Origin: Kumtagia sp052180275
Lineage (GTDB): Bacteria > Pseudomonadota > Alphaproteobacteria > Rhizobiales > Rhizobiaceae
NCBI RefSeq assembly: GCF_052180275.1
Contig: NZ_CP197465.1
Coordinates: 2,790,001-2,854,000, forward strand
Reading direction: 5' to 3'
DNA length: 64,000 nt
In this document: one piece after another, positions 24,513 to 32,918 of the stretch
Layout of the letters: every line of letters starts with the position of its first letter
Numbering within the stretch: position 1 is the stretch's first letter
Program-made: the position numbers and the translations under genes
Notes under the pieces: model-generated
What the model was told of the DNA's origin: nothing
Database searches by the model: none
The model's input: only the letters and a program-made list of their open reading frames with translations

Positions 24513-25411
24513 TGCAATACGACATCCGCCTCACGCTCCACTACGATTACGACGCCTGGGCGGGCGGCGGGCGACATCAGGTGCGGGTGCTGCCGCCGAC
24601 TATTCCCGGCATCCAGCGGGTGGTGGCGGCATCGCTCTCGTTCACGCCGACGCCCACCGAGCGGTCCGATTTCACGGATTTCTTCGGCACCAATGTCACG
24701 GCCATCGTCTGCCGCGACGCGCATGAGACGCTAGATGTGAAAATGTCGGCGCGGGTGGCGGTGGCTCGCCCGCAGGTCGGGCTCGACGTTTCGCCGACGG
24801 TTTCCAGGCTGAAGGAGGAAGTCGCCGGCGTGCTGTCGCTGGCGCCGGAGTCGCCGCAGCATTTTCTGGCGGCAAGCGATCATGCCGGCATCGATCCCGC
24901 CATCACCGCCTATGCCGCGGTCAGCCTGGGTGAGCCGTCGGTCCGGGCGCTGGCCCGCGACCTCTGCGGACGCATCCATCGCGATTTCGCCTATGATGGC
25001 GAGGCGACCACCGTCGCCACGCACGCCAGCGATGCCTTCAAGCTGAAGCGCGGCGTCTGCCAGGATTTTTCGCACGTGATGATTGCCGGGCTGCGCGGCC
25101 TCGGCATTCCCGCCGGCTATGTCAGCGGCTTTCTGCGCACCATTCCGCCGCCGGGCAAGGAACGGCTGGAAGGCGCCGATGCCATGCATGCCTGGGTGAA
25201 AGTCTGGTGCGGACTGGAATGCGGCTGGATCGAGTTCGATCCGACCAACGACATGCTCGCCTCCAACGACCACATCACAGTCGGCTGTGGCCGCGACTAT
25301 TCGGATGTGGCACCGATCGTTGGTGTGCTGAAGACCACCGGCGGGCAGGAGGCGGAGCAGTCCGTCGACGTCGTGCCGGTGGATGCAAAATCGGTCGAGG
25401 GTGCCCGCTGA
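24512..25411 (+). CDS. Transglutaminase-family protein, third gene of the cassette
   Basis: A 299-residue protein with the bacterial transglutaminase N-terminal domain (MQYDIRLTLHYDYDAWAGGG, residues 1-85). The papain-like core has C183 (KRGVCQDFSHVMIAGLRGLG), H226 (DAMHAWVKVWCGLECGW) and D243 (EFDPTNDMLASNDHITV). The triad is complete, so it is probably a cysteine peptidase or acyl-transferase. Its start overlaps the ATP-grasp/alpha-E stop by one base, indicating tight coupling. No signal peptide. It probably processes or transfers the peptide made by the ATP-grasp partner. An Anbu proteasome-like gene, often linked to such cassettes, is not seen next to it. Confidence 0.9.
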   Translation: MQYDIRLTLHYDYDAWAGGGRHQVRVLPPTIPGIQRVVAASLSFTPTPTERSDFTDFFGTNVTAIVCRDAHETLDVKMSARVAVARPQVGLDVSPTVSRLKEEVAGVLSLAPESPQHFLAASDHAGIDPAITAYAAVSLGEPSVRALARDLCGRIHRDFAYDGEATTVATHASDAFKLKRGVCQDFSHVMIAGLRGLGIPAGYVSGFLRTIPPPGKERLEGADAMHAWVKVWCGLECGWIEFDPTNDMLASNDHITVGCGRDYSDVAPIVGVLKTTGGQEAEQSVDVVPVDAKSVEGAR

Positions 25412-25590
25412 AGGCAGGCCCCAGCTAATCGGGATTGCAGAGCGCCGCGCGCGATCCGGTTGTCCGACGGTGTCAGTCCCGATCACGACCTCGATAGAGC
25501 TTGAGCCAGGGTGCTCAAATCAACAGGCGCGACCTTTGCATCCACTTCCGACAGCGGACCGAATCCTGGCGTCATCGGGATGGAATTCAT

Positions 25591-25611
25591 CGTACCGTAC
25601 GTTACGGTACG
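25591..25611. promoter_or_regulatory. Perfect 21-base palindrome upstream of ilvD
   Basis: Arms CGTACCGTA (25591-25599) and TACGGTACG (25603-25611) around a CGT centre, 90 bases before the ilvD start and 180 bases after the transglutaminase stop. The form resembles operators of TetR-family repressors. No TetR gene lies in the window, so the regulator would act in trans. A transcript hairpin is the alternative reading. Confidence 0.5.
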
Positions 25612-25700
25612 CATTTTCCGTTGCCGATCCGGTGAAAACGGTTTAAACAGCCCTGTTGTCGCAGCGCAGGCTGCGAGCCCGCATCAAGTCGAGGATATCG

Positions 25701-27539
25701 ATGCCAGCCTATCGCTCCCGCACCACCACCCATGGCCGCAACATGGCCGGCGCCCGCGGCCTGTGGCGCGCCACAGGCATGAAGGATGGCGATTTCGGCA
25801 AGCCGATCATCGCCGTGGTGAATTCCTTCACCCAGTTCGTGCCGGGCCACGTCCATCTCAAGGACCTTGGCCAGCTTGTGGCGCGCGAGATCGAGCGGGC
25901 GGGGGGGGTCGCCAAGGAATTCAACACCATCGCAGTCGACGACGGCATCGCCATGGGCCATGACGGCATGCTCTATTCGCTGCCCAGCCGCGAGATCATC
26001 GCCGACAGCGTCGAATACATGGTCAACGGCCACTGCGCCGACGCCATGGTCTGCATCTCCAATTGCGACAAGATCACGCCCGGCATGCTGAATGCCGCCA
26101 TGCGCCTCAACATCCCGGCGGTGTTCGTCTCCGGCGGGCCGATGGAGGCCGGCAAGGCGATGGTGAAGGGCAAGCTGCAGGCGCTCGATCTGGTCGACGC
26201 CATGGTGATGGCTGCCGACGACCATTATTCCGACGAGGAGGTGCAGACGATCGAGGAGGCAGCGTGCCCGACCTGCGGCTCCTGCTCCGGCATGTTCACC
26301 GCCAATTCGATGAACTGCCTGACCGAAGCGCTCGGCCTGTCGCTGCCCGGCAACGGCTCGACGCTGGCCACGCATTCCGACCGTAAGCGCCTGTTCGTGG
26401 AAGCCGGGCATCTCATCGTCGACCTCGCCCGCCGTTATTACGAGCAGGACGACGAGACCGCCCTGCCGCGCAGCATCGCCACCAAAAAAGCGTTCGAGAA
26501 CGCCATGGCGCTGGACATCGCCATGGGTGGCTCGACCAACACGGTTCTGCACATCCTCGCCGCCGCGCATGAGGGCTGTATCAACTTCACCATGGACGAC
26601 ATCGACGCGCTGTCGCGGCGCGTCCCCGTCCTGTGCAAGGTCGCGCCGGCCAAGAACGACGTCCATATGGAGGACGTCCACCGCGCCGGCGGCATCATGG
26701 CGATCCTCGGCCAGCTCGACCGCGCCGGCCTGATCAACCGCAGCGAACCGACAGTGCATGCCGTCACGCTCGGCGACGCGCTGGACCAGTGGGACATCAG
26801 CCGCACCAACTCCGAGAGCGTGCGGCAGTTCTTCATGGCGGCTCCCGGCGGCGTGCGCACGACGCAGGCTTTTTCGCAGTCGAACCGCTGGGCCGAGCTC
26901 GATCTCGACCGCAAGTTGGGCGCCATCCGCTCGCCCGAAAACCCGTTCTCGAAGGATGGCGGGCTCGCCGTGCTCAAGGGCAACATCGCGCTCAATGGCT
27001 GCGTGGTGAAGACTGCCGGCGTCGATGAATCGATCCTGAAGTTCACCGGTCCGGCAAAAGTCTTCGAGAGCCAGGACGCTGCGGTAAAAGGCATTCTGGG
27101 CAACGAGGTCGTCGCCGGCGACGTCGTTGTCATCCGCTACGAGGGGCCGAAGGGCGGCCCGGGCATGCAGGAAATGCTCTATCCCACGAGCTACCTGAAA
27201 TCGAAGGGGCTCGGCAAGGCGTGTGCGCTTCTGACCGACGGCCGTTTTTCGGGCGGCACGTCAGGCCTGTCCATCGGCCATGCTTCGCCTGAAGCGGCGA
27301 CAGGCGGCGCCATCGGGCTGGTGCGCCAGGGCGACATCATCGAGATCGACATCCCCAACCGCACGGTCAATCTGCGTATCTCCGACGAGGAGCTTGCGGC
27401 GCGCCGCAAGGAGCAGGACGTTTTGGGCTGGAAGCCGGTGGAAAAACGCAAGCGCAAGGTGACGACCGCGCTGCGCGCCTACGCCGCTTTCGCGCTCAGC
27501 GCCGACAGGGGCGCGGTGCGGGAAGTGCCGGAGGAATAG
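25701..27539 (+). CDS. ilvD: Dihydroxy-acid dehydratase IlvD
   Basis: A 612-residue enzyme, full length for the IlvD family. It converts 2,3-dihydroxy-isovalerate and the methylvalerate analogue to the 2-keto acids of valine and isoleucine synthesis. Iron-sulfur cysteines are in VCISNCDKITPGM and EAACPTCGSCSGMFTANSMN. AMGGSTNTVLHILAAAHEG and LLTDGRFSGGTSGLSIGHAS are family signatures. The start MPAYRSRTTTHGRNMAGARG at 25701 follows GAGGAT; an earlier in-frame start adds 15 unlikely residues. Related IlvD/Edd enzymes act on sugar acids, but this one has the classic IlvD N-terminus. A striking palindrome lies upstream (25591-25611). Confidence 0.95.
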   Translation: MPAYRSRTTTHGRNMAGARGLWRATGMKDGDFGKPIIAVVNSFTQFVPGHVHLKDLGQLVAREIERAGGVAKEFNTIAVDDGIAMGHDGMLYSLPSREIIADSVEYMVNGHCADAMVCISNCDKITPGMLNAAMRLNIPAVFVSGGPMEAGKAMVKGKLQALDLVDAMVMAADDHYSDEEVQTIEEAACPTCGSCSGMFTANSMNCLTEALGLSLPGNGSTLATHSDRKRLFVEAGHLIVDLARRYYEQDDETALPRSIATKKAFENAMALDIAMGGSTNTVLHILAAAHEGCINFTMDDIDALSRRVPVLCKVAPAKNDVHMEDVHRAGGIMAILGQLDRAGLINRSEPTVHAVTLGDALDQWDISRTNSESVRQFFMAAPGGVRTTQAFSQSNRWAELDLDRKLGAIRSPENPFSKDGGLAVLKGNIALNGCVVKTAGVDESILKFTGPAKVFESQDAAVKGILGNEVVAGDVVVIRYEGPKGGPGMQEMLYPTSYLKSKGLGKACALLTDGRFSGGTSGLSIGHASPEAATGGAIGLVRQGDIIEIDIPNRTVNLRISDEELAARRKEQDVLGWKPVEKRKRKVTTALRAYAAFALSADRGAVREVPEE

Positions 27540-27558
27540 GATTTCAAGCTATGCATGA

Positions 27559-27575
27559 GTGGGCTGTGTGCCCAC
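27559..27575. terminator. Hairpin between convergent ilvD and GNAT genes
   Basis: Stem GTGGGC / GCCCAC with loop TGTGT, 20 bases after the ilvD stop and 10 bases before the end of the GNAT pseudogene. It lacks a U-run, so termination would be weak or Rho-assisted. Position between convergent ends supports the role. Confidence 0.4.
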
Positions 27576-27584
27576 ACATGGCTT

Positions 27585-28268
27585 TCAGTCCTGCCGTTTG
27601 ATCACCGCCAGGTTCAGTGTCGTGCGCAGTCGGAAGCCGATCGACTCGTAGAGGCCGATCGCCGCGTGGTTGGTCTCCCAGGCGTGCAGGAAGGGCGTGT
27701 AGCCGCGCGCCTGGATGCGTGATGTGACGAACACCGAGAGCAGCCGGCCAAGGCCCTGGCCGCGAACGTCCGGATGCGAGCAGACGCCGCTCAGTTCCGA
27801 AAAACCGTCCTGTTTCATGCGTTCGCCGGCCATGGCGACCAGTCGTCCGCCATGCTTCACGCCCCAGAACTCGCCGAGTTCGCCGGCGCGCAGCGAGAAG
27901 GGGCCTGGCTAGGTGAGTACCGCGAGGTCGAGCATCTCCTGCGCATCGGCCTCGCTTAACCTTTCGATCCCGGCGTGTTCCGCATGAGGCAGCGGTTTTT
28001 CCGCGACCATCTGCACGACGCGCGACGTGAGCGTGGCCGTCGTTGCCGGTGGGAGCCTGATTGCGTCCGCCTGCACCACCATCAGCGTTTCGTCGTCCTG
28101 CAGCAGGGCCGAAAGGGCGTCCAGGCTGTCGGGATCGTCGCTTCCGGTTGCGGCGAAGGGAATGATGCCGGGCCGGTAGCGGCGAGCGAGCGCGCCGCCT
28201 TCAGAAAGATGCGATTGTCCGGAGGTCAGGGCCCCCCAGACGGGCCGGTCGAGACTATGAACGCTCAC
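27585..28268 (-). pseudogene. GNAT N-acetyltransferase with in-frame TAG
   Basis: The reading frame runs from a GTG at 28268 (preceded by GAGGAG) to 27585, but is cut by TAG at 27909-27911 about halfway. Translation before the stop ends EMLDLAVLT. After it, in the same frame, come PGPFSLRAGELGEFWGV and the intact GNAT core SGVCSHPDVRGQGLGRLLSV (acetyl-CoA loop R-x2-G-x-G) with IGLYESIGFRLRTTLNLAVI. Relatives usually read TLTKPGPF here, so one AAG to TAG change explains it. No frame change or other damage is seen, pointing to a very recent loss or a sequencing error. The start overlaps the MarR stop by four bases (GTGA), so the two formed an operon. Confidence 0.85.
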
Positions 28269-28762
28269 AGTACTTGCTCCTCGGTTTTCGCGGCGCGGCG
28301 GTCGAGCGGCGCGTCCGCAAGGCCTTGCTCGATCGCCGCCAACTGGGCGAGCAGCGGCCCCGACATGTCCTCGCAAAGATCCTTCACCGCCGCCTCGATG
28401 CGCGGCCAGATGTACGCTTTTGATCGCAGCACGATCTCCTCTCCGGCGGGCGTCAGCCCGACGACGCGCCGCCGCTGGTCGTCAGGCGACGGGCGCACCT
28501 GCAGAAAACCTTGCGCGGAAAGCTGCGACACGGTGCGGGTCACACCCGGCTGGCTGATGCCGACAGCCATGGTCAATTCGCCGATGGTCAGCGGTCCCTG
28601 CAGATCGATGGCTGCCAGATAGGGATATTGCGCCGTCTGGATCGGCAGGCCGGCCTCGTCGATGATGCGCTGCGTGTCGGCCTGCAGCCGCTCGCCGATG
28701 CGTTTCATCCGGGTTCCAAGCGTCAGGAAGCCGAAACTGCGGACGATGTCTTCGACCATCAT
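28265..28762 (-). CDS. MarR-family transcriptional regulator
   Basis: A 165-residue MarR-type winged-helix protein. The DNA-binding core is PLTIGELTMAVGISQPGVTR followed by TVSQLSAQGFLQVRPSPDDQ and the wing RRRVVGLTPAGEEIV. Flanking helices (TRMKRIGERLQADTQRIIDE and the C-terminal LCEDMSGPLLAQLAAIEQGL) would form the dimer and ligand pocket. Start MMVED at 28762 follows GAGGAAG; the longer frame upstream has no ribosome site. It is coupled by a four-base overlap to the broken GNAT gene, so the pair may have sensed and acetylated the same compound. An AT-rich near-palindrome in the promoter (28777-28797) suggests autorepression. Confidence 0.88.
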   Translation of the reverse strand: MMVEDIVRSFGFLTLGTRMKRIGERLQADTQRIIDEAGLPIQTAQYPYLAAIDLQGPLTIGELTMAVGISQPGVTRTVSQLSAQGFLQVRPSPDDQRRRVVGLTPAGEEIVLRSKAYIWPRIEAAVKDLCEDMSGPLLAQLAAIEQGLADAPLDRRAAKTEEQVL

Positions 28763-28776
28763 GTCTTCCTCAAATT

Positions 28777-28797
28777 TGTATATCAAGTTATATAACA
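28777..28797. promoter_or_regulatory. Probable MarR operator
   Basis: Core arms TATAT (28779-28783) and ATATA (28790-28794) with a 6-base centre, extended by TTG and ACA on the outside. It lies 15 bases upstream of the MarR start in an AT island. Typical of MarR self-operators. Binding is inferred. Confidence 0.5.
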
Positions 28798-28932
28798 GTG
28801 CATGTTGATTTATCCAGCCGCCAAGTGGCCGTGTATGAGCCGCGGGCGAGCCGCTTCCCAATATCGATCGAGAATCATTGCTCCCGGGCGGCATGCCCAA
28901 CTATGCTGCGGCGACAAAGCAGGAGGCACGGC

Positions 28933-29253
28933 ATGGACGAACCCACTGGCTGGCGGCACATGAAGAGCGCGCCGATGGACGGCAGCCGGATTCTGGTGAC
29001 CGTGCGTTCCTCGGAGCAGGGCGGCGCGGAGGTCGATGTCGTCTATTGGGCGAGGGCCGACCAGTTCGGCATCGAGGGCTGGCGTGCCGCAGATTCGCAT
29101 CCCGGCAACATCATCGGCTATGCCGACCCCGAGCTGAAATGCTGGATGCCGCTGCCGAAGGCCAACACCGCCGGTGATTCGGCAGTCTCCTCCGGCATGC
29201 CCGAGCCCTGGCAGGGCGAAGACGCGGAAGAGCTTTTCGGATCGGGGATCTGA
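28933..29253 (+). CDS. Small DUF551-like protein
   Basis: A 106-residue protein with a strong ribosome site (AGGAGG seven bases before the ATG). The segment GWRHMKSAPMDGSRILVTVR, then VDVVYWARADQFGIEGWRAA, and KCWMPLPK near the end resemble DUF551: W-x-M-x-SAP-x-DG followed by W-x-PLP. Such domains occur in phage and bacterial proteins with no known reaction. The last 25 residues are polar and probably disordered. It is divergent from the MarR gene across a 170-base gap that contains the probable MarR operator, so MarR might control it too. Confidence 0.65.
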   Translation: MDEPTGWRHMKSAPMDGSRILVTVRSSEQGGAEVDVVYWARADQFGIEGWRAADSHPGNIIGYADPELKCWMPLPKANTAGDSAVSSGMPEPWQGEDAEELFGSGI

Positions 29254-29405
29254 CCGGGCGTCCCCTCATCTGACCCAACCGGCTGGTCCAACTGACACAA
29301 TCGCTGGTGGGCGTTTGGGACTAAGGGCTGCGTTGCTCCCAAGCACCTGCGCGCGCATTATTCGCGCCGCGACCCGTGACCGGTTCCTCCGGCAAGGACT
29401 ATGAC

Positions 29406-30629
29406 ATGACGGACGCTACCGCGCCGGCCGCAAAGATTTCGGCCCAGAGCAATACGGTTTTTGCGATCATTCTGGCGGTTTCGTTCTGCCACATGCTCAA
29501 CGACATCATGCAGTCGTTGCTGGCGGCGATCTACCCGATGCTGAAAAGCGATTTCGGCCTGTCCTTCTGGCAGATCGGTTTGCTGACGCTCGCCTTCCAG
29601 GTCACGGCCTCGCTGCTGCAGCCGCTGGTTGGCATCTATACCGACAAACGGCCGCTGCCCTATTCGCTGACGGCGGGCATGGGTTCGTCGATGATCGGGC
29701 TTTTCCTGCTCGCCACCGCGCACACCTACTGGATGCTGGTGGTCGGCGCCTGCTTCATCGGCATCGGTTCGTCGATCTTCCATCCCGAATCCTCGCGCGT
29801 GGCGCGGCTGGCCTCCGGCGGGCGCTTCGGCCTGGCGCAGTCTCTGTTTCAGGTGGGCGGCAATTTCGGCCAGGCGCTCGGTCCGCTGCTCGCCGCCTTC
29901 ATCGTCGTGCCGATGGGGCAGGGCAGCGTCGGCTATTTTTCGGTTGCCGCCATGCTCGGCATGATCATCCTGTGGCGCGTCGGCAACTGGTACGGCAGCC
30001 ATTTGCGCGCCACGGCCAAGCGCCCCAAGGCGCCGATGTCGGTGAACCTGCCTCGGCGCACGATCATACTGGCGCTGGTGGTTTTGACGCTGCTGACCTT
30101 CAGCAAGAACATCTACACCGCAAGCATCTCCAGCTATTACACTTTCTACGTGATCGAACGGTTCGGCGTGGATGTGCAGATGTCGCAGTACCTGCTGTTC
30201 GTCTTCCTCGGCGCCACGGCGCTGGGCACGGTGCTGGGCGGGCCGATCGGGGACCGGTTTGGCGCGAAGTTCGTGATCTGGTTCTCGATCCTCGGCGTGC
30301 TGCCATTCACGCTGGCTCTGCCTTATGTCGACCTGACCTGGACGATCGTGCTGTCCGGCATCATCGGGCTGATCCTGGCCTCCGCGTTCCCGGCGATCGT
30401 GGTGTTCGCGCAGGAACTGCTGCCCGGCCGCGTCGGTATGGTCGCCGGCATCTTCTTCGGTTTTGCCTTCGGCATGGGCGGCATCGCGGCGGCGGTGCTC
30501 GGCGTGGTCGCCGACGTCAAGGGCATCGAATATGTCTATTGGATCTGTTCGTTCATGCCGCTTCTCGGCCTGCTGACGATCTTCCTGCCGTCCGAGAAGG
30601 TGTTGCGCGCGAGGACGGTGCACACTTAG
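29406..30629 (+). CDS. fsr: MFS transporter of the fosmidomycin-resistance (Fsr) family
   Basis: A 407-residue integral membrane protein with about 12 helices. The N-terminus FAIILAVSFCHMLNDIMQSL is typical of Fsr exporters. GIYTDKRPLPYSLTAG is the loop 2-3 MFS motif, followed by GIGSSIFHPESSRVARLASG and FGLAQSLFQVGGNFGQALGP, both hallmark Fsr stretches. The second half has GGPIGDRFGAKFVIW. Start 29406 follows AAGGA. Family members export fosmidomycin or other small acids by proton antiport; the natural substrate here is unknown. Its stop lies only four bases from the end of the convergent serine-hydrolase gene. Confidence 0.9.
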   Translation: MTDATAPAAKISAQSNTVFAIILAVSFCHMLNDIMQSLLAAIYPMLKSDFGLSFWQIGLLTLAFQVTASLLQPLVGIYTDKRPLPYSLTAGMGSSMIGLFLLATAHTYWMLVVGACFIGIGSSIFHPESSRVARLASGGRFGLAQSLFQVGGNFGQALGPLLAAFIVVPMGQGSVGYFSVAAMLGMIILWRVGNWYGSHLRATAKRPKAPMSVNLPRRTIILALVVLTLLTFSKNIYTASISSYYTFYVIERFGVDVQMSQYLLFVFLGATALGTVLGGPIGDRFGAKFVIWFSILGVLPFTLALPYVDLTWTIVLSGIIGLILASAFPAIVVFAQELLPGRVGMVAGIFFGFAFGMGGIAAAVLGVVADVKGIEYVYWICSFMPLLGLLTIFLPSEKVLRARTVHT

Positions 30630-30633
30630 CGGC

Positions 30634-31818
30634 TCAGAGCATCGCGGCGATCGCCTGGTAAAAGCGCAGCGCCTGCTGGTCGAGCGGGTCGTCGACCGGC
30701 ACGTGTTGCGACGACAGGCGTACGATCGTCACCTCGCGCTCCGGGTCCACGTACAGCCACTGGCCGTGGATGCCGATAGCCATGAAGGCGCCGTTCGGAA
30801 AACCCGACTGATACCATTTGTTGCGGTAGCTGCCGTTTTCCAGCAGATGCGCGAAGTCCCCCGCCTTCCAGGCAGCGGTATGGCCGGCCGAAAGCGTGTC
30901 GTGCACCCAGCGCTCGGAGACAATGGCGCGGCTGCCGGCCATGCCGCCGTTGCGCATCATCTCGCCGACGCGGGCCAGGTCGCGCGCCGTCATCGACACG
31001 CCGCCCGCAGCCCGTGCCGTGCCTTCGCCGTCGACCGTCACGTTGCATCGTCCGCGCGCCATCAGCGGGATCCAGAGCTTTTCGCGCAAAAGGTCGGTGT
31101 AGCGCAGGCCCGACGCGCGCTCGACGATGATGCCGAGGAGGTCCGAAAGCGGCGAATAATAGCGGAACGGCCCACCATGCGGCCCATCGCCTTTCGGCAA
31201 GGACAGGATCACCTCGCGCAGGCTTTCCGGCTTGTCGCCTAGGCGCACCGGGTTCCACAGCATGGCGCGGCGGTAGCGGGCGAAATCGCTTTCGGGGTCA
31301 AGATAGGCTTCGACGAAATCGAGGCTGACGCGCATGTCCAGCACCTGCTGGACGGTGGCGCCGTCATAAGCGGTGCCTTTCGCCTCGGGCAAATAGCGTG
31401 TGACCGGCTCGGCCGGGTCGAGCAGGCGCTCGTCTTGAAGCACACCGGCGAGGATGGCGGTCAGCGACTTGCTGATCGAAAACACCAGATGCGGCGCCGA
31501 TGGATCGGCCGCCGGCGCGCTGTATTCGCCAACGAAACCGCCCGCCTTCATCACCACCAGCTGGTCGGTGTTCGAGCGGCGCAGGAATGTCAGCACAGTC
31601 TCGTTTCCAATACCCGCGTCGAACGTTTCGCCGAGCAGCGGATCGAGGCTTTCCAGCGTCTCGTCCTCGATCGTGGCGCTGGTGGAGATTTCGGCGGACG
31701 GCACCAGTTCGGCAACGTTCTGGAACGACCACGCCGAATAGGGTCGGGTGCGCCAGTTGCCGAGGGTCACGTCCTGCCGGGCGAAGCCGTAGCGTCCTGA
31801 GAATGCTGTCTTTTGCAT
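30634..31818 (-). CDS. Beta-lactamase-fold serine hydrolase (NylB/EstB-like)
   Basis: A 394-residue class C beta-lactamase-related hydrolase. The nucleophile motif is S114-I-S-K117 in HLVFSISKSLTAILAGVL. The second motif is Y-x-S in GGPFRYYSPLSDLLGIIVER (Y220/Y221). The family G-x-H-G element appears as AIGIHGQWLYVDPEREVTIV. Closest in pattern to 6-aminohexanoate-dimer hydrolases and related amidases/esterases rather than antibiotic-resistance enzymes. There is no signal peptide, so it should be cytoplasmic. Downstream in the same direction by 45 bases from the polyamine ABC operon start or end, it might hydrolyse an amide brought in by that importer; this is speculative. Confidence 0.8.
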   Translation of the reverse strand: MQKTAFSGRYGFARQDVTLGNWRTRPYSAWSFQNVAELVPSAEISTSATIEDETLESLDPLLGETFDAGIGNETVLTFLRRSNTDQLVVMKAGGFVGEYSAPAADPSAPHLVFSISKSLTAILAGVLQDERLLDPAEPVTRYLPEAKGTAYDGATVQQVLDMRVSLDFVEAYLDPESDFARYRRAMLWNPVRLGDKPESLREVILSLPKGDGPHGGPFRYYSPLSDLLGIIVERASGLRYTDLLREKLWIPLMARGRCNVTVDGEGTARAAGGVSMTARDLARVGEMMRNGGMAGSRAIVSERWVHDTLSAGHTAAWKAGDFAHLLENGSYRNKWYQSGFPNGAFMAIGIHGQWLYVDPEREVTIVRLSSQHVPVDDPLDQQALRFYQAIAAML

Positions 31819-31863
31819 GATGGGTGAGGGGAGGCCGGTGGAAAACGCCGGCCTCCCAAAAGA

Positions 31864-32892
31864 TCACTTCTGAAGTTCGGTCCAGATCTTCGTGTACAGT
31901 TCCTGCACCTCGGGTGCGCAGGTCTGCGACGGCACGCCGCGCGCCTTCACGTCCTCCGGTATCTCGACCTCGGGCGCGCCCTTCATGTCGTCCGGCATGA
32001 ATTTGTCGGAGCCGGCGATGCCGTTGGCATAACGGTGGAAGCCGGAATTCATGCCGGCATTCTCGGGATCCATCATGAAGTTGAGGAACAGCTTGGCGTT
32101 ATCGACATTCTTCGCGTCCTTCAGGACGGCGATGTTGTCGCTCCAGTTGACGAAGCCTTCCTTCGGATAGCCGTAATGAATGGCCGGGTTCTTGAGGCGC
32201 TGGCGGAGCGCGGAGCCATTCCAGTCGCTCGACGCAGCGAAATCGCCTGCTCCCATCTTCTCGATGGTGCCATATTCCATCGCCACCCAGTCGGGCTTGG
32301 CCTTGACCAGCGTGTCGCGAACCTTCTTCAGGATCTCCTTGTCGCCGGTGCATTTCGTGCCGCCATTGTAGAGAACGGCGGCGTCGATGACGTCGGTCAT
32401 CTCAGGAACGACGTTGACCTTGCCCTTGAGCTCGGCCGGCGTGTCGAAGATGATGCCCCAGGTGTCGATCGGCCCCTTGTAGACGTCGGTGTTGACCACG
32501 ACGCCGACGGTGCCCATCGCCCACGGCACGGTGTAGTGGCGGCCGGGATCGAACTCGGGGTTCTTCCAGTCTTCGGCGACGTTCTTGAAGTTGGGCATCT
32601 CGTCAGGCCGCGATTCCAGCAGCAGGCCTTCCTGAATCCAGATCGGCACGTAGTTCTGCGACGGCACGACGATGTCGAAGCCGTGCCCGCCCTGGCGGAT
32701 CTTGGCCAGCGCGGTGTCGTTGGAATCGTAGTCGGTGATGGTCACCTTGACCTTGTTCTGCTCCTCGAACTTCTTGATCATGTCGGGGCTGGTGTAGTTG
32801 CCCCAGTTGTAGATGTTCAGTTCGCCGTCGGCCTGCGCCAGCCCCGTCGAGGCCAGCAGCCCGAAAGCGAGCGCTGCGAGTGTCCGTTTCAT
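31864..32892 (-). CDS. potD: Polyamine-type ABC transporter substrate-binding protein (PotD/PotF-like)
   Basis: A 342-residue periplasmic binding protein. The signal peptide is residues 1-21 (RTLAALAFGLLASTGLAQA-D). The mature start GELNIYNWGNYTSPDMIKKF is the classic PotD/PotF opening, followed by ITDYDSNDTALAKIRQGGHG and FDIVVPSQNYVPIWIQEGLL. VPWAMGTVGVVVNTDVYKGP is another family block. GGGAG precedes the ATG at 32892; a longer in-frame reading runs into the upstream permease gene. It binds spermidine, putrescine or a related cation and feeds PotBC. It is the last of four transporter genes on this strand. The substrate could be an acetylpolyamine, given the deacetylase-like gene nearby. 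Confidence 0.88.
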   Translation of the reverse strand: MKRTLAALAFGLLASTGLAQADGELNIYNWGNYTSPDMIKKFEEQNKVKVTITDYDSNDTALAKIRQGGHGFDIVVPSQNYVPIWIQEGLLLESRPDEMPNFKNVAEDWKNPEFDPGRHYTVPWAMGTVGVVVNTDVYKGPIDTWGIIFDTPAELKGKVNVVPEMTDVIDAAVLYNGGTKCTGDKEILKKVRDTLVKAKPDWVAMEYGTIEKMGAGDFAASSDWNGSALRQRLKNPAIHYGYPKEGFVNWSDNIAVLKDAKNVDNAKLFLNFMMDPENAGMNSGFHRYANGIAGSDKFMPDDMKGAPEVEIPEDVKARGVPSQTCAPEVQELYTKIWTELQK

Positions 32893-32918
32893 CGGTAGGC
32901 TCCCATTGTTTCTAGGCA

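Noticed and set aside
30634..31818. Antibiotic-degrading beta-lactamase
   Set aside because: The SxxK and YxS motifs fit NylB/EstB-like amidases and esterases; there is no signal peptide.
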